Part shown: positions 52,204-60,985 of the stretch, one piece after another
Layout of the letters: every line of letters begins with the position of its first letter
Position numbering within the stretch: position 1 is the first letter of the stretch
Origin: Bacteroides thetaiotaomicron VPI-5482
GTDB lineage: Bacteria > Bacteroidota > Bacteroidia > Bacteroidales > Bacteroidaceae
Length of the DNA stretch: 64,000 nucleotides
NCBI RefSeq assembly: GCF_000011065.1
Contig: NC_004663.1
Location: forward strand, 806,001 to 870,000
Direction of reading: 5' to 3'
Position numbers and translations under genes: made by a program
The notes under the pieces: model-generated
What the model was told of the DNA's origin: nothing
Seen by the model: only the letters and a program-made list of their open reading frames with translations
The model's database searches: none

Positions 52204-53543
52204 AATCCGAATTTTTTCATCTTGTTATAGAGAGTCTGTCGGGTAATTCCCAGTTGCGCAGCTACTGCCGAAAGATTTCCTGCACAAGCATCCAGCGCTT
52301 TCCGTATCATTTGTACTTCCATCTCTTCCAAGGTGGAAATATTCTTCTCGGAAGTTTCTGTCTTTCGGGAGGATAACTGGAACAATTCCGCAGGGATTTG
52401 CACCCCGTCGTTAATGATGACCACCTTTTCGATTGCGTGCTCCAATTCGCGGATATTGCCGTACCAGGGATGTGCGGTAAGCTTTTCCTTCGCTGCCGGA
52501 CTGAATTTCATCAGTTCCTTATCATATTGCTTGCAGAAGCGGATGATAAATCTTTCGGCAAGAGGGACAATATCTTCTTTCCGTTCCCTCAAAGGAGGGA
52601 TTTCTATATGAATGGTGTTGATACGGTAGAGTAAGTCTTCCCGAAACTCTTCCCGGTCTACCATTTCCTGCAAATTCCGGTTGGTGGCGCATATCAGACG
52701 GATGTCAATAGGAATCGGAGTGTTACTTCCCACTCGCACGATACTTCTTCGTTGGATAGCCGTCAATAGTTTGGCTTGCAGGTGATAGGGGAGGTTTCCT
52801 ATTTCATCCAGAAACAATGTGCTGTGATCGGCAGCCTCAAACTTTCCTGTCCGGTCGGTATGCGCATCGGTAAAAGAGCCTTTCACATGCCCGAAGAGTT
52901 CGCTTTCAAATAAAGATTCGGTGATTGCTCCCATGTCCACAGCAATCATTTCCTGTTGCCTGCGGTTGGAAAGAGCGTGAATTTCACGGGCAAGCATTTC
53001 TTTTCCTGTTCCGTTTTCACCGGTAATCAGGATATTGGCGTCTGTGGAGGCTACCTTTTCGATCAGTGTTCGGAGTTGTTGCATAGACTTGCTTTCTCCC
53101 CAATAGAGTGCCGGAGTGTTGACCGGTTCCTTTTTGTTTCCTGTCTTACGTCCTTGCTGTGCGGATGAGGCGGCAGCCTGTAGTGTTTCTACCAGTTTCT
53201 GATTATTCCAGGGCTTGACGATAAAGTCCGAAGCACCTTCTTTGATTCCCCGGATAGCGAGATCAATATCCGCATAAGCAGTAAAAAGTACGACAGGAAG
53301 CTCCCGTCGTACTTTCTTTATTTCGTGCAGCCAGAACAATCCTTCATTGCCGGTATTGATGCCCGAAGTGAAATTCATATCTAATAGTACCACTTCCGGT
53401 GTTTCCTCTCGTATCGCAGTGGTCAGTGTGACCGGTGACGACAGTGTGACGACTTTCGAAAAGTAGTTTTTTAAAAGGATTTGTACCGCTGTCAGCACCC
53501 CTTTATTATCGTCTACAATGATGATGGTTCCTGATTTACTCAT
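52200..53543 (-). CDS. NtrC-family sigma-54 activator
   Basis: This 447-residue response regulator has a receiver domain with phospho-Asp in VVLLDMNFTSG near residue 54, an AAA+ domain, and an HTH_8 domain. Walker A is GENGTGKEMLARE. Walker B is STLFLDEIGNLP. The sigma-54 contact loop is GSFTDA (in GHVKGSFTDAHTDR), a variant of the canonical GAFTGA. The C-terminal Fis-like helix-turn-helix is GNLSAVAAQLGITRQTLYNK. It probably binds the paired palindromes at 55351-55386 and drives the ABC exporter operon. Confidence 0.92.
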   Translation of the reverse strand: MSKSGTIIIVDDNKGVLTAVQILLKNYFSKVVTLSSPVTLTTAIREETPEVVLLDMNFTSGINTGNEGLFWLHEIKKVRRELPVVLFTAYADIDLAIRGIKEGASDFIVKPWNNQKLVETLQAAASSAQQGRKTGNKKEPVNTPALYWGESKSMQQLRTLIEKVASTDANILITGENGTGKEMLAREIHALSNRRQQEMIAVDMGAITESLFESELFGHVKGSFTDAHTDRTGKFEAADHSTLFLDEIGNLPYHLQAKLLTAIQRRSIVRVGSNTPIPIDIRLICATNRNLQEMVDREEFREDLLYRINTIHIEIPPLRERKEDIVPLAERFIIRFCKQYDKELMKFSPAAKEKLTAHPWYGNIRELEHAIEKVVIINDGVQIPAELFQLSSRKTETSEKNISTLEEMEVQMIRKALDACAGNLSAVAAQLGITRQTLYNKMKKFGL

Positions 53544-53611
53544 GTCCGAATTGGTTTGTACGCTACAAACTTACGAAAAAGTAATTCATAATTCAAAATT
53601 CGGATTTGAAT

Positions 53612-54415
53612 TTATAGCCATTGGAACTTTAATCCGAATGATAAACTCAGATAATCACGGGGACGGAGGTAGCTATTTGTTACACCACTGATCAGATAAA
53701 GATCGCATGTACTTATCTCGTAGAAGAAAGTCACGGACTTTGCCAGAAATCGGCGGTTAGGGTCAATATCATAGGTCAGCCGTTGTCCCATGAAAACATG
53801 GATACGCACCTTGCTTGAAAAACCATAGTATCCTTTCGGATAACGTTCCGGTTCGCTGACCCAGAACTGATTGCCGAATACGGTATTCAGATATAGTCCG
53901 CAGGAAAGCGGCTCGGTAGAGAATCCTTTCCCCAGGTTGATGCTCCAGGGCATATAGTTCTGTTTCAGTGTCATGGTCACTTTTGCCTTCTTGGACGAAT
54001 ACTTCGGGATAAATCCGAGCAACAGGTCAGTTTCCCACTGATTTCGTTTTCCGTAATCCCATCCGGTGCCGAAGGAGAGTAATCCCATATTTCCGGCATA
54101 TTGTATTTTAGAGTGGGTCGGAATGATGCGTTCCCAGTTTTTGCGGAAGCGATGTACACGTCTGTCGTAGCCGGTGCGAAGAACCGGTTCGGCAATATAA
54201 GGAAGTACTGTGTCTGCTTTGACTATTGTGAATGCAGAATCACCCTCATGAAAGGCTATGATAGAATCTGCCTTAATTGCCAGTTTCAGCGAGTCGGGTT
54301 TATAGTTCCTGATAATGGTATCTGGCTTGCAAGTAGCCGAAAGCAGGCTGGGGAAGAGTAGAAGCATAGTCAGTACTCCTGCGCGGATCATATATTTAGT
54401 ATTCAACCAGTTCAT
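53612..54415 (-). CDS. Exported outer-membrane-type protein, unknown
   Basis: The product has 267 residues. The N-terminal hydrophobic segment IRAGVLTMLLLFPSLLSA is a signal peptide. Residues about 100-267 show alternating beta strands with aromatic girdle residues and end in Trp-Leu (SLSFGLKFQWL), typical of a small outer-membrane beta-barrel. No catalytic motif is recognised. Its start overlaps the stop of the metallophosphoesterase gene by 20 bp, and a downstream Met at 54391 would avoid this. The two are likely translated together, but no functional link is known. Confidence 0.7.
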   Translation of the reverse strand: MNWLNTKYMIRAGVLTMLLLFPSLLSATCKPDTIIRNYKPDSLKLAIKADSIIAFHEGDSAFTIVKADTVLPYIAEPVLRTGYDRRVHRFRKNWERIIPTHSKIQYAGNMGLLSFGTGWDYGKRNQWETDLLLGFIPKYSSKKAKVTMTLKQNYMPWSINLGKGFSTEPLSCGLYLNTVFGNQFWVSEPERYPKGYYGFSSKVRIHVFMGQRLTYDIDPNRRFLAKSVTFFYEISTCDLYLISGVTNSYLRPRDYLSLSFGLKFQWL

Positions 54416-55199
54416 ATTCGTATTTTTCCGGGGTTATAGTAAATACCAGATAACTGCGACTTTTCATGCAGTCGCTGACAATATAATGCACATCGTCATC
54501 AAAAAGGATTCTGTCATCGAATCCGTGATTATGGGCGGCCGTGCAGAACTGTAGTCCCGGATATTGGGTGATGTAGTACTGGAACGGCTTCGCCACATTA
54601 TCATTGAACACATCTGCAAAAGGATGTGCATGCATGCTGACTACGGTTTTTTCAAACTCATCCGCCCTGTCCGTCAGTTCCTGTTCCATAAAACCGAAAT
54701 TGGGAATAGGCTCCGAATAATCATATTCCAGCGCATTGGTATTAAGGCAGACGAATTTCACATTGCCCGCAATGAATGAGAAGTTGGTAGGTCCGAAAAC
54801 AGCCTGATAAGTTTCTGCTCCGGTACCCAGACAGTCATGATTCCCGATAAGGACGACATAAGGCACTTTCAGTCCGTTCATGATGTCCCGCTGCCAAAGA
54901 AACTCTTTGGTCAGCCCGAAGTCACTCATATCTCCTCCGTGAATGACGAAATCGATATCATCTCTCTTATTGACCTCTTTTACAAAGTCTTCTGTCTCAT
55001 CATACCATCGCTGCGAATCGCCCATCGTGATAAAACGGATGGTTGTCTTTCCTTTGCACTTAGCTTCTATTTGTTCAATGTTATGAGCATTTACGTCTGT
55101 CTCTCCACTGATACGTACATCGTAGGGGTGGTAGTCTATCAGATCGCATCCGGCCAGAAGCAGGCAGACCAGGAGAGTGTATAAATTCTTGTTTACCAT
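54396..55199 (-). CDS. Calcineurin-like metallophosphoesterase lipoprotein
   Basis: This lipoprotein has 267 residues with signal MVNKNLYTLLVCLLLAGC (lipobox LAGC). It has the metallophosphoesterase motifs MGDSQRW (here GDSQ replaces the usual D-x-H, so the first His is absent), HGGDMSDFG, LIGNHDCLG, SMHAHPFAD and AAHNHGFD. Two metals would bind at these sites. It would hydrolyse phosphate esters or related substrates in the periplasm. It is followed by the outer-membrane-type gene. Confidence 0.88.
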   Translation of the reverse strand: MVNKNLYTLLVCLLLAGCDLIDYHPYDVRISGETDVNAHNIEQIEAKCKGKTTIRFITMGDSQRWYDETEDFVKEVNKRDDIDFVIHGGDMSDFGLTKEFLWQRDIMNGLKVPYVVLIGNHDCLGTGAETYQAVFGPTNFSFIAGNVKFVCLNTNALEYDYSEPIPNFGFMEQELTDRADEFEKTVVSMHAHPFADVFNDNVAKPFQYYITQYPGLQFCTAAHNHGFDDRILFDDDVHYIVSDCMKSRSYLVFTITPEKYEYELVEY

Positions 55200-55233
55200 A
55201 AATAGAATAATTTATTTAATTGAAAACTTGATG

Positions 55234-55241
55234 CGAAGATA
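55234..55241 (-). promoter_or_regulatory. Candidate -7 box of the metallophosphoesterase operon
   Basis: The minus strand reads TATCTTCG, one base off TAnnTTTG, about 35 nt before the ATG. Confidence 0.35.
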
Positions 55242-55350
55242 GAGTTTTCAGTTGAGATATGGGCGATTGCTTGGGCGAAATAAGAAAAATGGAACAATAA
55301 ATAGGCATTAATGCATACTTTCCACTGAGAAAAGAAATACGATTGTCTTT

Positions 55351-55386
55351 GTCTAATAATTAGACGCATGTGTCTAATTATTAGAC
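55351..55386. promoter_or_regulatory. Paired palindromes, likely enhancer (UAS) of the ABC operon
   Basis: GTCTAATAATTAGAC (55351-55365) and GTCTAATTATTAGAC (55372-55386) are reverse complements of each other and each is a near-perfect palindrome. Their centres are 21 bp apart, two helical turns, so two dimers would sit on the same DNA face. They lie roughly 90-110 bp upstream of the expected sigma-54 start. Confidence 0.75.
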
Positions 55387-55442
55387 AGTAGATGATAGGA
55401 CAGATAACTATAAATGATTGAGAATGAGTATTCTCACTATTG

Positions 55443-55458
55443 TGGCACGTTATCTGCA
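55443..55458 (+). promoter_or_regulatory. Sigma-54 promoter of the ABC exporter operon
   Basis: TGGCACGTTATCTGCA matches the sigma-54 consensus TGGCACG-N4-TTGCA with one mismatch. The GG (55444-55445) and GC (55456-55457) are spaced by exactly 10 nt. The ABC permease ATG lies 38 nt after the -12 element. Confidence 0.85.
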
Positions 55459-55495
55459 CTGCATCATAAAAAAAACAGGAATATATTATATAATC

Positions 55496-57805
55496 ATGAG
55501 ACAAATCTATTATGTCATTCGAACTTTGCTGCGGGGGCGTAGTTCCAATGTTGTCAAGGTCATTTCTTTAGGGCTTGGGCTGACAATGAGTATTTTATTA
55601 TTTGCCCGCGTGGCTTTTGAGCAGAGCTTTGATAAATGCTTTAAGGATTATGAAAACTTATATCAAGTCTTTTCCATCTTTACGATGAATGGCGAACAAC
55701 TCGAACCGCAGGATCAAAATTGCGGACCGGTAGCGGGTGCAATTCTTGAAAACTTTCCCAAAGAAGTGGAGGCGGCTACCAGTTACTGCCTTTGGGTGAA
55801 TGATCCTCTCTATCATGGTAGTGTCCGTTTTGAAGTCAGAAAGCTGGCGGCAGATTCCCTCTTTTTCCAGACGATGGGAATCGAGGTCTTAAGCGGAACT
55901 CCGGTGAAAGATTTAGCCCAAAAAGATGTAGTTTACCTGAGTGACCGTTTGGCACGAAAGATGTTCGACACAGAGAATCCGATAGGCAAGGTTATCTCAT
56001 ACAGTAAGGAGATAGAACTTACGGTAAAAGGCACCTATGCTGATATACCGGAGAATGCGACGGTAAGGCCTGAAGCGGTGATTTCTCTGCCGTCGATATG
56101 GAGCCGCAAATGGGGAAATTACTCATGGAGAGGCGGCGACAGCTGGCTGGCGTTCATCCGTTTTCGTCCCGGAGCCGATAAGTCGGTAGTGAATGCCCGG
56201 ATAGACGCAATGATACAGAAGTATCGTCCTGCGGAAGATCAAAAAGTGGTTGGATATACCGCTTTTGTAAAGCCCATCCGTGATGTATACCGTGACAATA
56301 AAGATGTAAGGCGGATGCGGAACATCATGACTATTCTGGGTATTACTATTCTTTTCATCGCTTCATTGAATTATGTGTTGATTTCTGTTTCATCACTTTC
56401 CTATCGGGCGAAAGCGGTCGGTGTGCATAAATGCAATGGGGCAGGAAACATGACCATATTGAGTATGTTTCTTTGGGAAACAGCGATTATCATTCTGTTT
56501 GCCCTGATCCTGATGGGATTGATCTTATTGAATTTTCAGGATTTCTTTGAAGATACGGCAGCTGTCAAGTTAAGCGCTTTGTTCAGCTTGGATCGTATTT
56601 GGGTACCTTTATTAACGGTGGCTGTACTTTTCGTTGTGGGTGGGGTATTGCCGGGACGACTGTTTGCAAGGATACCCGTTACTCAGGTATTCCGCCGATA
56701 CACGGAAGGTAAAAAGGGCTGGAAACGACCGTTGCTGTTTATCCAGTTTGCCGGTGTAGCATTTATTTGCGGACTGATGTATGTGGTGATGATGCAATAT
56801 TATTATATCTTGAATAAAGATTTGGGTTATAATCCAAAGCGTGTAGTGGTGGCCAATGCCAGCTTCGGTGAGGAAGAAAAAGGAAATTATGCCTTGAATG
56901 TTTTCCGGAATATGCCTTATGTGGAATCCGTGTCCAGTGCCACTTATCATCCTGTCTACGGATATAGTGGAACGATTATTAATGATGAAAGCGGACAGTC
57001 ACTATTTTCATCCCGTTATTGCAGTGTTCCGGATGATTATCCGAAGATGATGGGGATGGTTCTGAAAGAGGGACGTATGCCCCGTGGTGACGATGAGACA
57101 GTCGTCAATGAGACTTTTGCCGAGTGGATGCATTGGGGAAACAATATACTGAATCGTACGGTTTATAATTCGGGATACGTATGTAAGGTAGTGGGCGTGA
57201 TGAAAGATTATCGCATCGGAAGTTTTACCAGCCCGCAACAACCGTTGCTGCTTATGCACACCAAGAGGTTTGGTGATTGTATCCATGTCCGGTTGAAAGA
57301 ACCTTTTGCCGAGAATCTTCTCAAACTGAATAAGGAGATGGAGAGTGCATTTCCTGATAAGACTATCGAATTTCGGTCGATGCAACAGATGATCAAAGAG
57401 AATTATAACTCTGTTCGTGTTTTCAGTAATGCTACGATGCTGGCGGCAATAACAATGTTTTTTGTGATGTTGATGGGATTGATAGGCTACACTACGGATG
57501 AGGTCCGCCGTCGTTCCAAGGAGATAGCCATACGCAAGGTGAATGGTTCTGAAGCAACCGGAATCTTGGAACTGCTGGTGAAAGATGTGCTTTATGTAGC
57601 TGTTGTTGCAGTTTTAATCGGAGTGGTAGCAGCATGGTACGTCAATGGTATGTGGATGGATTTGTTTGCCGAACATGTTCCGCTCAGTTGGGCTGCCTAT
57701 CTTCTGATAGCAATTGCAAATCTGGCAGTCATTGTGGCATGTGTACTTTGGAAATCATGGAAGATTGCCAATGAAAACCCGGTCAATAGTATAAAGAGCG
57801 AATAA
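55496..57805 (+). CDS. ABC exporter permease 1 (MacB/FtsX type)
   Basis: The permease has 769 residues from ATG 55496 (MRQIYYVIRTLLRGRSSNVV). The frame continues 26 codons upstream, but that part overlaps the sigma-54 promoter. Eight or so membrane segments fall in two FtsX-like blocks, with large extracytoplasmic domains of MacB-PCD type between (residues about 50-270 and 460-640). EIAIRKVNGSEA near residue 680 is the cytoplasmic coupling region. The C-terminal NPVNSIKSE recurs in the second permease. It probably exports or displaces a peptide or lipid; the substrate is unknown. Confidence 0.9.
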   Translation: MRQIYYVIRTLLRGRSSNVVKVISLGLGLTMSILLFARVAFEQSFDKCFKDYENLYQVFSIFTMNGEQLEPQDQNCGPVAGAILENFPKEVEAATSYCLWVNDPLYHGSVRFEVRKLAADSLFFQTMGIEVLSGTPVKDLAQKDVVYLSDRLARKMFDTENPIGKVISYSKEIELTVKGTYADIPENATVRPEAVISLPSIWSRKWGNYSWRGGDSWLAFIRFRPGADKSVVNARIDAMIQKYRPAEDQKVVGYTAFVKPIRDVYRDNKDVRRMRNIMTILGITILFIASLNYVLISVSSLSYRAKAVGVHKCNGAGNMTILSMFLWETAIIILFALILMGLILLNFQDFFEDTAAVKLSALFSLDRIWVPLLTVAVLFVVGGVLPGRLFARIPVTQVFRRYTEGKKGWKRPLLFIQFAGVAFICGLMYVVMMQYYYILNKDLGYNPKRVVVANASFGEEEKGNYALNVFRNMPYVESVSSATYHPVYGYSGTIINDESGQSLFSSRYCSVPDDYPKMMGMVLKEGRMPRGDDETVVNETFAEWMHWGNNILNRTVYNSGYVCKVVGVMKDYRIGSFTSPQQPLLLMHTKRFGDCIHVRLKEPFAENLLKLNKEMESAFPDKTIEFRSMQQMIKENYNSVRVFSNATMLAAITMFFVMLMGLIGYTTDEVRRRSKEIAIRKVNGSEATGILELLVKDVLYVAVVAVLIGVVAAWYVNGMWMDLFAEHVPLSWAAYLLIAIANLAVIVACVLWKSWKIANENPVNSIKSE

Positions 57806-57836
57806 AGAAGAAATAAAAAGTATAACAACATAATAA

Positions 57837-58520
57837 ATGAACAAGATGATACAGATTGAAAACATTAGTAAAGTATTCCGTACTACCGAAGTAGAGACAG
57901 TCGCATTAAATCACGTGAACCTTGAAGTAAAGGAAGGAGAGTTTGTTGCCATTATGGGACCTTCGGGCTGTGGCAAGTCCACCTTACTGAATATTCTTGG
58001 TTTATTGGATAACCCAACCGAAGGTTCTTACCGATTATTGGGAGAAGAAGTTGCCGGACTGAAAGAAAAGGAACGTACCGGCGTCCGCAAAGGCAAACTG
58101 GGCTTTGTATTTCAGAGTTTTAACCTGATAGACGAACTGAATGTCTTTGAGAATGTAGAACTTCCGCTGACCTATCTTGGTATCAAATCTTCCGAACGCC
58201 GCCGCATGGTAGAAGACATCTTGAAAAGGATGAATATCAGCCACCGTGCCAAACACTTCCCGCAACAACTTTCCGGCGGTCAGCAACAACGTGTGGCAAT
58301 TGCCCGTGCGGTAGTGACTAATCCAAAGCTTATCCTTGCCGATGAGCCTACCGGTAATCTGGACTCCAAGAATGGCGCGGAAGTAATGAACCTGCTGACA
58401 GAACTGAACAAGGAGGGAACCACCATTATCATGGTAACGCACTCACAGCACGATGCGAGTTTCGCACATCGTACCGTACATCTGTTTGACGGTAGTGTAG
58501 TGGCAAGTGTAACGGCATAA
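57837..58520 (+). CDS. ABC exporter ATP-binding protein (LolD/MacB type)
   Basis: The ATPase has 227 residues. It has Walker A GPSGCGKSTLLN near residues 41-52, the Q-loop FQSFNLIDEL, the signature LSGGQQQRVAIARA, Walker B LILADEPTGNLD and the H-loop MVTHSQHDA. It supplies ATP to both neighbouring permeases. The start could also be the Met at 57846. Confidence 0.93.
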   Translation: MNKMIQIENISKVFRTTEVETVALNHVNLEVKEGEFVAIMGPSGCGKSTLLNILGLLDNPTEGSYRLLGEEVAGLKEKERTGVRKGKLGFVFQSFNLIDELNVFENVELPLTYLGIKSSERRRMVEDILKRMNISHRAKHFPQQLSGGQQQRVAIARAVVTNPKLILADEPTGNLDSKNGAEVMNLLTELNKEGTTIIMVTHSQHDASFAHRTVHLFDGSVVASVTA

Positions 58521-58532
58521 ACCGGAACGACA

Positions 58533-60848
58533 ATGAGACAAATCTATTATAGCATCCGAACCTTACTGCGCGAACGCGGCACAAATATCATCAGGGTAAT
58601 TTCTCTTTCGCTGGGACTTACTATTGGTATTTTGCTCTTTTCGCAGATTGCGTTTGAATTGAGTTATGAACGTTGCTATCCGGAACCGGAACGACTGGCT
58701 ATTGCACGTTGCCTGACCACTAACCTTAGCACGGGGGAGACAATGGGAGACGACGGCAACAATTATGATTACACACTTTTTGATGTGGTTGCATCTACTT
58801 TGGCGCAGGATATGCCCGAAGAAATAGAGTTTGCCAGTTGTGTCCTCACCGGACAAGGGATGAGTATATATTACGAAGACAAATTATTATCGGACGTTAA
58901 CTATATATACGCTGATACTTGTTTCTTCCAGACTTTTGGTATCCCTGTCTTAAAAGGGAACCCGAAAGATATGATCATGCCGGGAAGTGTGTTTGTGTCA
59001 GAGCATTTTGCCCGTGAAACGTTTGGAGATGCGGACCCTATCGGTAAAATTCTTAAAGCAGACAGGCAAAATGATTTTACTATTCGTGGTGTATACAAGG
59101 ATATGCCGGAGAATACGGTGCTCACTCACGACTTTGTTGTCTCCATCCATCGGGATGGAGGATATCAGGGAGGATATGGCTGGAAGGGAAATGATGTCTT
59201 TTACACGTTTCTTCGCCTGCGTAATGCTGCGGATATTGACAAGGTGAATGACAACATCCAACGGGTAATCGAAAAATACACTCCTGCCCAGTATGATGAC
59301 TGGAAAATGAATTTCAGTGTCATCCCATTGGTGAAGTATCATTTGATATCTTCCGATGTGCAGAAGCGTTTGATCATATATGGCTTTCTGGGATTCGCTA
59401 TCTTCTTTGTGGCCATCATGAATTATATGCTGATATCTATTGCCACCCTAAGCCGTCGTGCCAAAGGAGTAGGAGTACATAAATGCAGTGGTGCCAGTTC
59501 CGGAAATATCTTCGGCATGTTTTTGGCAGAAACAGGAATCCTTGTTATCTTTTCCGTACTTCTTAGTCTTCTGCTGATAGTCAACGCACATGAAATAATC
59601 GAAGATTTGCTTTCTGTCCGTCTATCCTCACTTTTTGCGTGGGAGACACTATGGGTGCCTTTGCTTACGATTGTGATACTTTTCCTTTTGGCAGGTGGCA
59701 TACCGGGACGGCTGTTTTCGCGTATACCAGTCACGCAGGTGTTCCGTCGTTACTCTGATGGTAAAACGGGTTGGAAACGTTCGTTATTGTTTATACAGTT
59801 CACAGGTGTCTCATTTGTTTTGGGGCTGTTGCTGGTAACGCTCCTGCAATACAACCATCTGATGAGCCGCGATATGGGAATAAACGTTCCGGGACTGGTT
59901 CAGGCAGGAACCTGGTTGCCGAAAGAAACGGTAGAGCATGTCACCGATGAACTGCGTCGCCAGCCTATGGTAGAGGGAGTGGCTGTTGCTACAAGCGGAG
60001 TAATCGGACAGTACTGGACACGCGGACTGATGAGTAATGACGGTAAAAGAATCGCTACACTTAACTTTAATTATTGCAGTTATAACTATCCCGAAGTAAT
60101 GGGAATAAAGATTATCGAAGGCAGCACTCTTAAGAAACAGGACGATTTATTGGTGAATGAAGAGTTGGTACGTCTGATGAAATGGACAGATGGGGCGGTA
60201 GGAAAGAAACTGAATGATATACAGGGTACGATTGTCGGTGTCTTCCGGGATGTCCGCAACTATAGCTTCTTTTCAACTCAGGCACCTATTGTCTTGATAG
60301 GATCGGAGAATACCAATCATGTATTTGATGTCCGTTTGAAAGAGCCGTATGATGAAAATCTGAAACGTCTGAACGAGTTTGCCGATAAGACATTTCCGAA
60401 TGTAGCCTTGCATTTCAGTTCTGTAGACGGTATGATAAAGGATATATACAAGAGTGTATATCGTTTCCGTAATTCAGTCTGGATCACTTCAAGCTTTATT
60501 CTGCTGATTGTAATAATGGGATTGATCGGATATGTGAATGATGAAACGCAACGTCGAAGCAAAGAAATAGCTATCCGGAAAGTGAATGGAGCCGAAGCTT
60601 CTCATATTTTGCGTCTGTTGATACGCGAGATTCTGTATGTCTCCGCATCCTCCATATTGATTGGTACCATTGTTTCCTATTTTGTCGGAAAGGCATGGCT
60701 TGACCAGTTTGCCGAACAGATTTATATGAACCCGTTATTGTTTGTGGGTACGGCGCTGTTTGTCTTATTGCTGATCGTAGTTTGCGTTGTGTTGAAAGCG
60801 TGGCACATCGCCAATGAGAATCCGGTGAAAAGTATAAAGAGCGAATAA
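58533..60848 (+). CDS. ABC exporter permease 2 (MacB/FtsX type)
   Basis: This 771-residue paralogue of the first permease starts MRQIYYSIRTLLRERGTN, with similar blocks and the same ending NPVKSIKSE. EIAIRKVNGAEA is the coupling motif. It starts 13 bp after the ATPase. The two permeases probably form a heterodimer with the shared ATPase, although separate homodimers cannot be excluded. Confidence 0.9.
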   Translation: MRQIYYSIRTLLRERGTNIIRVISLSLGLTIGILLFSQIAFELSYERCYPEPERLAIARCLTTNLSTGETMGDDGNNYDYTLFDVVASTLAQDMPEEIEFASCVLTGQGMSIYYEDKLLSDVNYIYADTCFFQTFGIPVLKGNPKDMIMPGSVFVSEHFARETFGDADPIGKILKADRQNDFTIRGVYKDMPENTVLTHDFVVSIHRDGGYQGGYGWKGNDVFYTFLRLRNAADIDKVNDNIQRVIEKYTPAQYDDWKMNFSVIPLVKYHLISSDVQKRLIIYGFLGFAIFFVAIMNYMLISIATLSRRAKGVGVHKCSGASSGNIFGMFLAETGILVIFSVLLSLLLIVNAHEIIEDLLSVRLSSLFAWETLWVPLLTIVILFLLAGGIPGRLFSRIPVTQVFRRYSDGKTGWKRSLLFIQFTGVSFVLGLLLVTLLQYNHLMSRDMGINVPGLVQAGTWLPKETVEHVTDELRRQPMVEGVAVATSGVIGQYWTRGLMSNDGKRIATLNFNYCSYNYPEVMGIKIIEGSTLKKQDDLLVNEELVRLMKWTDGAVGKKLNDIQGTIVGVFRDVRNYSFFSTQAPIVLIGSENTNHVFDVRLKEPYDENLKRLNEFADKTFPNVALHFSSVDGMIKDIYKSVYRFRNSVWITSSFILLIVIMGLIGYVNDETQRRSKEIAIRKVNGAEASHILRLLIREILYVSASSILIGTIVSYFVGKAWLDQFAEQIYMNPLLFVGTALFVLLLIVVCVVLKAWHIANENPVKSIKSE

Positions 60849-60862
60849 GAATATTATTATCT

Positions 60863-60940
60863 TTTAGGCACGGATTAACGCGGCTTTTATGAGATGCATT
60901 CATTGCAGAAGTAATCTTAATCCGTGTATTCGTGCCTAAA
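60863..60940. repeat. Inverted repeat with TTTAGGCACG ends
   Basis: TTTAGGCACGGATTAA (left) pairs with TTAATCCGTG and, further out, CGTGCCTAAA (right), giving two overlapping stem options. It lies between convergent genes and is probably a repeat-derived terminator. Confidence 0.6.
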
Positions 60941-60985
60941 TATTTTTCATACTGATATATCTTTTAGCATAGCGTCCTTTTTGCT

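Noticed and set aside
55418..55495. 26-codon N-terminal extension of the first ABC permease
   Set aside because: It overlaps the sigma-54 promoter, and the second permease starts with the same MRQIYY sequence at the later Met.
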